Positions 1 through 5,354 are shown, counted from the stretch's first letter. The stretch is 5,354 nt of DNA from Pseudomonadota bacterium (GCA_021299675.1 JAJTIF010000306.1:1-5354), one strand, 5' to 3'. Notes: generated from the sequence alone by a model not told the origin. A program made the numbers and translations.

Positions 1-1139
1 GCTTTAATGTACTTGATCACAATATCTGGATCCGCTTTCACGGGAATGCGGTAGTGAGAATCTTCCTTGAAGAGTCGAGCGGTCGAGGCCAGGTAATCGT
101 GCCAACCGAGTGAAGCGCCGGCGAAGTAGGGAAAGAGCTCGTCGATGATCTCATGAGTCCGGAAAATGGCCCTTGGATTTTCAAGTACGATCATGAGACG
201 GATCGTACCCAGTTTGTAGCTGGGATGTAGCCGCTGGATCATCGTCTCTGCGATCTTCATCATAAGCTTGATGTAGCGCGCTTCTTCTTCGTTCTCAAGT
301 TTTGGCACGTAAAAGGTCAGCGCCTCAGGCCGTTGCCGGTGCTCCACCAGGTGCATGACGAAGTCATACAAGTGCAGAGGCAGCGGAGACCCTTTGTAGA
401 AAAGAAAAGTGCATGGCAGTGCAAGACCAGGAAAACGTTTGATGGGAAGAGAGAGTTTCTCTTTTGCCAACTCGTAGCTCTTGGAGCCTTCAGTTAATTT
501 GAGGGTGCCATTAAAACATCCGGCGAGATTCGTCCCGGCGCTGATCAGATCAGCCCGTAGCGGAGTTTTAGAGTCCTCATCATCCGCTCCCCATTTGGCG
601 GTGTACGGGAGTGAGTCTACAAGAGTTCCTACGATCGCCGGCTCGCCTTTCAGTTTTCGGTGAAAGGCATTCATGGCGTTGATAGAAAGTTTCACGGAGT
701 CTGGTGGACCAAAGAGTGTGACGTGAGGTCCCCTGAGGTGCTCGGGCAAGGCAGCAATGGGGTCGCCGCCTTTCTTTACGTAGTCAGCGCGCTTGGGTCC
801 AAACACAATTCGTCCATCGGCATCTTCGATCCCCAGCACAGTCTTATAGTCGTGCGATAGGTAGTCGAGCTTAAAATCTTTATTATACTGGGCCAACACC
901 TTCACGCGCTGGTCGATGAAGCTTCTATCTTTTATCCGCTGGTTCAGGACAGCATTGAGCTCACCCTTGAGAGCTTCGTAGAGTTCAACTAAAAAAACCA
1001 GGGCCTCGGTGGTCTCTAGTCCTCCACTTAATCCCACATGTTGTAGATGGGGCACGCCCTCCACATTTTCTGCCGAGGACAGAAGTTCTTTGAGCAGTGA
1101 TTCAGAGATATAGTCCTTGTAGTACGGGACATCGATCAT
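1..1139 (-). CDS. Malate synthase-like protein (partial, C-terminus off the left edge)
   Basis: The open frame runs without a stop from an ATG at 1139 to the window edge (379 complete codons). The start follows a GAGGT Shine-Dalgarno (1149-1145) and its ATG shares one base with the uraH stop codon (TAATG), so translation is probably coupled. No signal peptide or membrane segment is seen, so it should be cytosolic. Residues about 305-352 resemble the malate synthase core: GTIRLMIVLEN (311-321) and the following HEIIDEL match the family pattern around GTIKATVLIET...DEILYEL. The family's Mg-binding Glu and Asp would be E320 and D348 (GWHDY, compare GRWDY). I do not recognise residues 1-230, which lack clear malate synthase N-terminal landmarks. 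Malate synthases condense glyoxylate with acetyl-CoA. Glyoxylate is an end product of urate breakdown, so the position after puuD and uraH fits, but the activity is inferred. Another member of the malate synthase/citrate lyase-type TIM-barrel superfamily is an alternative. Confidence 0.62.
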   Translation of the reverse strand, partial: MIDVPYYKDYISESLLKELLSSAENVEGVPHLQHVGLSGGLETTEALVFLVELYEALKGELNAVLNQRIKDRSFIDQRVKVLAQYNKDFKLDYLSHDYKTVLGIEDADGRIVFGPKRADYVKKGGDPIAALPEHLRGPHVTLFGPPDSVKLSINAMNAFHRKLKGEPAIVGTLVDSLPYTAKWGADDEDSKTPLRADLISAGTNLAGCFNGTLKLTEGSKSYELAKEKLSLPIKRFPGLALPCTFLFYKGSPLPLHLYDFVMHLVEHRQRPEALTFYVPKLENEEEARYIKLMMKIAETMIQRLHPSYKLGTIRLMIVLENPRAIFRTHEIIDELFPYFAGASLGWHDYLASTARLFKEDSHYRIPVKADPDIVIKYIK

Positions 1140-1456
1140 TAGGTACCTCGGTAGGTGGAAAATCCGTAGGGATTGAGTAGTAGCGGAACATGGTACTTAC
1201 GCTCTAGATTTGAGATTTTAAATCGGACAGGTGTGTTTAAGAAGAAATGCTCCTGCGTACCGAAATACTCTTCGATGAGAAATTCGATCTGGTAGTCACC
1301 TGCAGATTTTTCCATCTCAAACACAAAGCGCCCATCCGCGTTGGTTTCGCCTTCACTCACTTGATTCCATTGCCCTTGCATTTTTTTCGAGAGAATAACT
1401 TTAACTCCCTTGGCGGCAGAGCCCTTGGTCGTGTCAAGAATGTGCGTTGAAATCAT
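1139..1456 (-). CDS. uraH: 5-hydroxyisourate hydrolase (transthyretin-like)
   Basis: A 105-aa protein of the HIU hydrolase/transthyretin-like family, the usual length for bacterial members. It hydrolyses 5-hydroxyisourate, the product of urate oxidation, to OHCU. Visible hallmarks are the N-terminal MISTHILDTTKG with the active-site His (H5), TNADGR around 38-43 carrying the family Arg (R43), and the C-terminal signature from Y88 to T105 (YHVPLLLNPYGFSTYRGT) with catalytic H89. The final tetrapeptide is YRGT rather than the usual YRGS. There is no signal peptide, so it is cytosolic. The ATG at 1456 is preceded by AGAGG (1467-1463) with 6-nt spacing. A longer in-frame reading starting at 1570 only adds a shadow of puuD and is not credible. 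The puuD stop codon lies 10 bp upstream and overlaps the Shine-Dalgarno. The uraH stop overlaps the next gene's start. It is clearly the second gene of a urate operon. Confidence 0.95.
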   Translation of the reverse strand: MISTHILDTTKGSAAKGVKVILSKKMQGQWNQVSEGETNADGRFVFEMEKSAGDYQIEFLIEEYFGTQEHFFLNTPVRFKISNLERKYHVPLLLNPYGFSTYRGT

Positions 1457-1466
1457 ATAAAACCTC

Positions 1467-2372
1467 TTAGTAGCGCGTGAGCCAAGAAATAAGAATAAGC
1501 ATGCTGACGCCAAAGCCCGCGCACCCAAGGGCCCAGCGGGGCTTGTGCAGACGAGCGACAAAATATTCACGCACTGCTGCTCCAGCTAAACTGATGCCCA
1601 AGACGAGAAGCCAGTTGTAGGCATGGTCATAGGTTTGCGGGAAGTGATTCGAGAGCATGATAAAAATAACTGGGAGCGTGAAGTAAGTATTGTGCGTGGA
1701 GCGGTTCTTGGCATTCTTGCCCCAGTCTTGATTCACCGGCTCACCTCGGCTTGAGGCCTCGACCATTTTTAACTGGCGGGGAATAATACGCATGAAGACA
1801 TTGGCTGTCATCCAGGTGCCAAGCATAGCACCGATATGGATGTACGCCGCACGACCGTTGAGCAGCTTACAAAGCGCAAAGCTCATAAGAGCGAACCAGC
1901 TTAAGGTCAGGATGTGACCGATGAGTGGTTTGTGCTTAGTAAGATTGAGCTCCCACACACCGTCGTAGAAAAACCAAGAACCAAAAATGGAGAAGAGACT
2001 AATCATGATCGCCTGAGCATAGGTAAGGTCAGCGACGTTTGAATCGATGAGGTATCCCCCATCGTTGAAATAAAAATACATCACCATCAGGAACATCCCA
2101 CTCATCCAGGTCCAGTAGGATTCCCATTTAAACCAGTGCAACTCTTTGGGGACTTTCGTGGGACCCAGGAGAAGTTTTTCCACGTGGTAAAAACCTCCGC
2201 CGTGGACCATCCACAACTCTCCCACATGACCAGGTCGTGTGGATTCAGGATTAGGCTTAAAGGTGCGATCCATCCACATAAAGAAGATGCTCGTTCCAAT
2301 CCAGGTGACGCCGACGGTAATGTGCACCCAGCGACCGATCAGTAATAGCCATTCATAGATTTCGGGGTCCAA
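1467..2372 (-). CDS. puuD: Membrane-bound urate oxidase (PuuD type), without cytochrome c domain
   Basis: A 301-aa integral inner-membrane protein of the PuuD urate oxidase family (urate_ox_N domain). The family oxidises urate to 5-hydroxyisourate and passes electrons to cytochrome c rather than making peroxide. About eight hydrophobic helices are visible, near 8-34, 88-103, 118-137, 151-170, 176-195, 229-245, 252-272 and 280-299. Typical family blocks are RWVHITVGVTWIGTS (14-28), GELWMVHGGGFYHVEK (51-66), LHWFKWESYWTW (78-89), HIGAMLGTWMTANVFMRIIP (179-198) and NRSTHNTYFTLP (223-234) followed by SNHFP. Many His residues that could bind haem or substrate are kept (H17, H57, H63, H79, H179, H227, H243). 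Characterised PuuD carries a C-terminal cytochrome c domain. Here the protein ends at LTRY with no CxxCH. The start is TTG with a strong GAGGAG six bases upstream. The next gene, uraH, takes its product. No convincing promoter was found; TCTAAT (2410-2405) is a weak -10 candidate. Confidence 0.93.
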   Translation of the reverse strand: MDPEIYEWLLLIGRWVHITVGVTWIGTSIFFMWMDRTFKPNPESTRPGHVGELWMVHGGGFYHVEKLLLGPTKVPKELHWFKWESYWTWMSGMFLMVMYFYFNDGGYLIDSNVADLTYAQAIMISLFSIFGSWFFYDGVWELNLTKHKPLIGHILTLSWFALMSFALCKLLNGRAAYIHIGAMLGTWMTANVFMRIIPRQLKMVEASSRGEPVNQDWGKNAKNRSTHNTYFTLPVIFIMLSNHFPQTYDHAYNWLLVLGISLAGAAVREYFVARLHKPRWALGCAGFGVSMLILISWLTRY

Positions 2373-2378
2373 AGTGGT

Positions 2379-2384
2379 CTCCTC
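2379..2384 (-). promoter_or_regulatory. Shine-Dalgarno deciding the TTG start of puuD
   Basis: On the minus strand GAGGAG lies six bases before TTG at 2372-2370. The next in-frame ATG codons fall inside or after the first conserved transmembrane helix, so this ribosome-binding site and the TTG start are the best solution. Confidence 0.75.
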
Positions 2385-2429
2385 AGAATATTTAGCGAGG
2401 AGAAATTAGAACATGACAGAGATGAGTTT

Positions 2430-2461
2430 AAAAGTCTGGAGTGCACATTTGCACCCCAGAC
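2430..2461 (-). terminator. Intrinsic terminator after the beta-barrel gene
   Basis: The arms 2434-2445 and 2450-2461 pair over 12 positions with one A/C mismatch (2440/2455) around a 4-base loop. On the minus strand the hairpin is followed directly by TTTT (2433-2430). It begins 9 bases past the stop codon of the beta-barrel gene. There is no T-run on the plus-strand side, so it acts on minus-strand transcription. It should insulate the urate operon from the upstream, probably strongly expressed, gene. Confidence 0.8.
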
Positions 2462-2470
2462 TCAAAGAAA

Positions 2471-3454
2471 TTAGAACAGGTTGATGTTGGCAGTAATACC
2501 TACGTTTGTTCTGTCTGAGCGGATGTCAGAGGGAACAAACTGAATGTTTGGATAGAGGAACACATCGCGAGAGAGAGAAATACCAATCCCTGTTGACTGA
2601 GTTACTTTACGCTTATCGTAAGTCCATGAATCGATAGCGTCTAGGCGGTCATAAACCCATGTACGGAATACTGTTCTCCAGAGGAATGTATCATTAAAGA
2701 CATATTCAACCTGAGGATAGAATCCAAAAGTTCTGTTGAGAGAATTGTTAGCAGAGTTATAGGTCGAAGCATAAGTATAGCCCGCATAAACAACTGACGT
2801 TCCTGCTGACCAGCCGTTACCAAAGTCTTTCATAAGGGTCTGGCTCAAAGACGCATAAGTAGAATAGGTTTTCTCAAGCTGCGCGTTGGTGATGTACTGG
2901 AAAAGGACTGAAGTTGAAGACTGTAGTCCCCAAAAACCAGCAATATGGTTGTATGAGAGCGTTGGATTGTTCGCTGTCATCTTCTGGCGGTTATTATCAA
3001 AGTTTTGCTGAAGTCTTGCGTTAGAAGTTTTAAAGCTTGAGTGAAAAGGAGCGGTCATGTTGAGACCGATACTGAAGTTAACACTATCAAACTTAGTGAT
3101 TCTGTAACGAACACCAACATCTCCAGAGAGGTTGGCAAGAGTGAGGTTGTCTGATCCCGCGTCGATGTTCGGGCGATCAGCCGTGAAAGGCGTTTCAAGT
3201 GAGCCACCTTGATAACTCCAGAAAGTACGCACAGACCAATTAGATGTTGATCCCATGTCTGCACGAAGACGACGATTCGTGATCAATTTATCACCCTCAT
3301 CTTCTTCTTCTTTTTTAACTTCTGCTTTAGCTTCTGTTTTCACTTCTTCTTTCACTTCAGCTTTGGCTGCTGAAGCGGCTTCTTTCTTCTTGGCTTGAGC
3401 GAGCACGCTCACAGACATAAGAAGCATTGATAGGACGACCAAAATTTTTGACAT
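2471..3454 (-). CDS. Outer-membrane beta-barrel protein with K/E-rich periplasmic linker
   Basis: A 327-aa exported protein. Residues 1-21 form a Sec signal peptide (SKILVVLSMLLMSVSVLAQA) with a likely cleavage after AQA. Residues 22-56 are almost entirely Lys, Glu and Ala, including four tandem K-x-E-V/A tetrapeptides (31-46), and probably form a charged helical linker in the periplasm. From about 60 to the end the sequence shows alternating hydrophobic/polar strands rich in Tyr, Phe, Trp, Asn, Ser and Thr. It ends GITANINLF, a terminal-Phe beta-signal of the kind read by the BAM complex. This is enough for perhaps 10-14 strands. I do not recognise a named family or a transport substrate. 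The ATG at 3454 is preceded by GAGGT (3464-3460) with 5-base spacing. It appears monocistronic, with a terminator just downstream. Codons look more A/T-ending than in the neighbours, consistent with high expression. A porin or general outer-membrane protein is possible. Confidence 0.82.
   Translation of the reverse strand: MSKILVVLSMLLMSVSVLAQAKKKEAASAAKAEVKEEVKTEAKAEVKKEEEDEGDKLITNRRLRADMGSTSNWSVRTFWSYQGGSLETPFTADRPNIDAGSDNLTLANLSGDVGVRYRITKFDSVNFSIGLNMTAPFHSSFKTSNARLQQNFDNNRQKMTANNPTLSYNHIAGFWGLQSSTSVLFQYITNAQLEKTYSTYASLSQTLMKDFGNGWSAGTSVVYAGYTYASTYNSANNSLNRTFGFYPQVEYVFNDTFLWRTVFRTWVYDRLDAIDSWTYDKRKVTQSTGIGISLSRDVFLYPNIQFVPSDIRSDRTNVGITANINLF
3317..3364 (-). repeat. Four imperfect 12-nt tandem repeats coding K-x-E-V/A
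   Basis: On the plus strand the units are aacttctgcttt, agcttctgtttt, cacttcttcttt and cacttcagcttt. On the minus strand these read KAEV, KEEV, KTEA and KAEV (residues 31-46 of the beta-barrel protein). The unit is a multiple of three, so gain or loss of copies would keep the frame. Confidence 0.8.
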
Positions 3455-3652
3455 ATTTACCTCACGTTAGAAAAACTTATGTCAAAAGCCTAATGGATTA
3501 AATTGATCATGCAAAGCTCATGTTACAAAGAGTTAGGAGTATTTGACTAAAGAGGGCCACAATGACCCCGGATTTTTACTTCACTGCAGAATAATTCTTC
3601 GTCTTGATGGAGCCATGAGTCATGAAGACTTCACAATCTTCAATGCAAGCCA

Positions 3653-4648
3653 CTAGTCTCCCCAGCCTACCATCCAGTAAGCCAGAGCATAAAGAAGAGA
3701 AAAACCAATGGTGATGAAGTCCGAAAGATGACCTTTGAGCGAGTCTTCCTCGTATTCAGGGAAATAATCCATAACAAGTTTTTTGCCATATAAACCCAAG
3801 ACGATCGAAGCACCAAACCCCATCAGCCCTAAGACCCAAAACCACGGATCCTGGTTTACTGGACGCTTCGGTTTTAAAGAAGCTGAGGGAGTTGTGATGC
3901 TAGCTTTGACTGGCGAGGACACTGGCGGTGAGGCAGCCGTGCTTTGTTCACTCGAGGCGGGGATGCTGACGACCTCAGTCACCTCTCCTCTTTGAGCCTT
4001 CTCTCTCAGTCTCATCGCTGGCCCATCGGGGATCATGTGCTTAGAGGCAGGGGTCTGAGCATGGACGAGCTGCAGCTGAATCACGCCGGTAACCTCCACT
4101 TCATCGCTGACCAAAAAATTCAGACCACTCAGGGTTTTATTCCAACTTAAGCCATAAATTTGACGATTGAGACTCCCCCTCAGCTCAACAAAACGACTCA
4201 CATACTCCCAGGAATCTTTCTCCTCCGGTGCAAGAGTCAGCTCAAAAACTTGAGTCCGCACAGTATCTTTGATTCGTAGGGCCCCCTCGATCACATACTT
4301 CTGACCCGAGCGCTTCAAGGTTTTCTGATAATCGAAGCTCATCTCTGGGTATTTTTGAGTGTAGAAAAAATCATGGGCGCGCAGATGCCCGTCCCGTTGA
4401 ATGTGGCCGGTGTCTAGGGACTGTGACTGAATTTTGACATTGAGAGCTTGGATCACTCCTGTCTCGTCTAGACGAAGAGTTCCTTGAAAAATTTTAAACT
4501 GACCTTGCACATGGCCATGACTCAAATAATTTACTTTAAAAAAGATTTGTGAATGATCTTTCTGGATGACATAATTTTGAGCAGATACGACTTTCACGAT
4601 AGAAACGAAAAAGATCAAGTACAAGACTTGGAACAATTTTCCAATCAT
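3653..4648 (-). CDS. Exported YceI-domain protein with C-terminal membrane anchor
   Basis: A 331-aa protein. Residues 1-23 are a signal peptide ending VVSA before QNY. Residues 25-194 are a YceI domain, a lipocalin-like barrel that binds isoprenoid or other hydrophobic ligands in known members. The domain shows FFKVNYLSHGHVQGQF (36-51), the family hallmark SLDTGHIQRDGHLRAHDFF (77-95) and YPEMSF (100-105). YceI proteins are usually about 190 aa and soluble in the periplasm. This one continues with a Pro/Ser/Thr-rich linker (about 196-266) and two hydrophobic segments (about 268-287 and 309-328) separated by an acidic loop (PEYEEDS). The YceI domain should therefore be held on the periplasmic face of the inner membrane. 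The ATG at 4648 follows GGGAG (4660-4656) with a 7-base spacing. The gene is divergent from the EEP-family gene at 4682, with only 33 bp between them. The ligand cannot be told from the sequence. Confidence 0.9.
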   Translation of the reverse strand: MIGKLFQVLYLIFFVSIVKVVSAQNYVIQKDHSQIFFKVNYLSHGHVQGQFKIFQGTLRLDETGVIQALNVKIQSQSLDTGHIQRDGHLRAHDFFYTQKYPEMSFDYQKTLKRSGQKYVIEGALRIKDTVRTQVFELTLAPEEKDSWEYVSRFVELRGSLNRQIYGLSWNKTLSGLNFLVSDEVEVTGVIQLQLVHAQTPASKHMIPDGPAMRLREKAQRGEVTEVVSIPASSEQSTAASPPVSSPVKASITTPSASLKPKRPVNQDPWFWVLGLMGFGASIVLGLYGKKLVMDYFPEYEEDSLKGHLSDFITIGFSLLYALAYWMVGWGD

Positions 4649-4675
4649 TGGAGAGCTCCCGTTGAGAAGTATAAT
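4648..4675 (+). promoter_or_regulatory. Candidate promoter of the EEP-family gene (leaderless)
   Basis: A perfect TATAAT lies at 4670-4675, with a weak -35 (TTGGAG, 4648-4653) 16 bases upstream. Transcription would be expected to start about seven bases past the -10, at 4681-4683, which coincides with the ATG at 4682. The gene also lacks a well-placed Shine-Dalgarno, as expected for a leaderless mRNA. Confidence 0.5.
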
Positions 4676-4696
4676 GAAAGCATGAAAATCTTAACA
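4668..4696 (-). promoter_or_regulatory. Candidate promoter of the YceI-domain gene, overlapping the opposite -10
   Basis: On the minus strand TATACT (4673-4668) matches the -10 consensus at five of six positions and overlaps the plus-strand TATAAT. The hexamer 17 bases upstream (TGTTAA, 4696-4691) is a poor -35. The predicted start near 4661 would leave a leader of about 13 bases containing the GGGAG ribosome-binding site. Confidence 0.35.
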
Positions 4697-5354
4697 CTTT
4701 GCTCTCTCTTTTTCTTCTCTATTACTGTGTCTCAGGCACAAATCACACGCCCCTGGTTCAAGGTAGTGCCCGAGCATGAGGCGCACAGTTATTGGGGAGA
4801 AGCCAAATCCTTAGAGCTTGATCCGAACTCGATTGATTGCCTGGTGTGGAACATCAAAAAAACAGAAATGGTGCCTTGGAACATCGAGTATGTGATCTAT
4901 GGAATGGATAAGAATTTGCACATTATCCAAGAAGCTTTTCGCAACGATCGCTTCCTATCCACGCTCAACATCTTCACCCACATGCGCTGGGACATGGCGA
5001 CCAGCATGCTCTACAGAAAACAGAACAACACCGCGACTGGGACGCTCATCGGCTCGACCGCGGAACCAGTGGAAGCGTGGGCCAGTCACAGTCCCGACAC
5101 TGAAATCGTCGTGAAAACTCCCAAGGCTAATATTTTTACCAAGTACCGTCTTAAAGGCACAGATCAAACATTGCTAGTGGTTTCCATCCACGGCATCAAC
5201 ATCGCTTCTTATGGTGCATTCACACGACACCTCGATCAAATTAAAGATGAAATCGTCTCTCACGACGGGCCTGTGATATATGCGGGAGACTTCAACACTC
5301 GCACGTCTAACCGAACCACCTATATGCAGAGACAGATGGCTTCAATCGGTATGA
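4682..5354 (+). CDS. Exported endonuclease/exonuclease/phosphatase-family protein, YafD-like (partial)
   Basis: The frame is open from ATG 4682 to the right edge (224 codons). Residues 1-19 are a signal peptide (KILTLCSLFFFSITVSQA). The rest matches the EEP metal-dependent phosphoesterase fold, most like E. coli YafD. It has CLVWNIKK (53-60, active-site Asn N57), LHIIQEAF (79-86, metal-binding Glu E84), VVSIHGINIASYGAF (166-180, compare YafD VNIHAVNF) and GPVIYAGDFNTRT (196-208, catalytic D203 and N205). The later SD and DH motifs lie beyond the window. Family members cleave phosphodiester or phosphomonoester bonds in DNA, RNA, lipids or inositol phosphates, and the substrate here is not predictable. 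The signal peptide points to the periplasm or outside the cell. No in-frame start codon lies upstream before the divergent gene. The nearest purine-rich stretch, GAGAAG (4664-4669), is 12 bases from the ATG, too far for a good ribosome-binding site. Confidence 0.88.
   Translation, partial: MKILTLCSLFFFSITVSQAQITRPWFKVVPEHEAHSYWGEAKSLELDPNSIDCLVWNIKKTEMVPWNIEYVIYGMDKNLHIIQEAFRNDRFLSTLNIFTHMRWDMATSMLYRKQNNTATGTLIGSTAEPVEAWASHSPDTEIVVKTPKANIFTKYRLKGTDQTLLVVSIHGINIASYGAFTRHLDQIKDEIVSHDGPVIYAGDFNTRTSNRTTYMQRQMASIGM

Noticed and set aside
481..860. Two plus-strand open frames of 60 and 66 codons
   Set aside because: They are antisense to the malate-synthase-like gene, have no recognisable protein features and no ribosome-binding sites.
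1457..1570. N-terminal 38-residue extension of UraH
   Set aside because: It lies inside the puuD coding region in another frame. The internal ATG at 1456 has a good Shine-Dalgarno and gives the normal family length and N-terminus.
2405..2433. Weak promoter for puuD (TTTTAA, 17 bases, TCTAAT on the minus strand)
   Set aside because: The -35 matches only three of six positions and overlaps the terminator T-run. The -10 lacks the important second-position A. Kept only as a mention.
3480..3485. Perfect TTGACA on the minus strand upstream of the beta-barrel gene
   Set aside because: A -10 at the normal 16-18 base distance would fall on the Shine-Dalgarno and start codon, and no TATAAT-like sequence is there.
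3553..3569. Possible terminator after the YceI-domain gene (GGGTC, loop ATTGT, GGCCC on the minus strand)
   Set aside because: The stem has only five or six pairs including G-T wobbles. It is followed by TCTTTAG rather than a T-run and lies about 85 bases past the stop.
4899..5167. Overlapping small open frames of 71 (plus) and 70 (minus) codons
   Set aside because: Both are alternative-frame shadows of the EEP-family gene, whose catalytic motifs run through this stretch.
1..5354. Mobile elements, CRISPR arrays, tRNA or attachment sites
   Set aside because: No direct-repeat arrays, transposase-like frames, terminal inverted repeats or tRNA-like cloverleafs were seen by reading.

Overview
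The window looks like chromosome of a Gram-negative bacterium. It encodes an outer-membrane beta-barrel protein, a secreted YceI-type protein, and an exported endonuclease/exonuclease/phosphatase-family (EEP) protein. The overall style fits the Bdellovibrionota or another former deltaproteobacterial lineage: many short signal-peptide proteins, K/E/A-rich linkers and a purine-salvage context. That taxonomic call is an inference, not something the sequence proves. Five genes read on the minus strand and one on the plus strand. No tRNA, rRNA, CRISPR array or insertion sequence is visible.

Right to left on the minus strand, positions 2372 to 1 hold a compact three-gene urate-degradation operon. 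First is puuD, an integral-membrane urate oxidase (about 8 helices, TTG start with a strong Shine-Dalgarno). Second is uraH, 5-hydroxyisourate hydrolase (105 aa). Third is a malate-synthase-like protein that runs off the left edge. The spacing is very tight: 10 bp between puuD and uraH, then a 1-base TAATG stop/start overlap. PuuD makes 5-hydroxyisourate from urate and UraH hydrolyses it. The third protein could consume the glyoxylate released at the end of the ureide pathway, which is an inference from position and a C-terminal resemblance. The PuuD here stops after the membrane domain and lacks the C-terminal cytochrome c domain of the characterised enzyme, so its electron acceptor must be a separate protein.

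Positions 2430-2461 hold a convincing intrinsic terminator. It separates the urate operon from the next upstream minus-strand gene (2471-3454), an outer-membrane beta-barrel protein with a signal peptide and a periplasmic K/E-rich linker built from 12-nt tandem repeats. A 198-bp spacer follows (3455-3652), in which no promoter or terminator is clear.

Positions 3653-4648 encode an exported YceI-domain protein with an unusual Pro/Ser/Thr-rich linker and two C-terminal membrane helices. Only 33 bp separate it from the divergent plus-strand gene at 4682, an exported YafD-like EEP-family protein truncated by the right edge. This small gap contains a perfect TATAAT whose opposite strand reads TATACT. 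It may be a bidirectional promoter giving a leaderless mRNA on one side and a short leader with a Shine-Dalgarno on the other.
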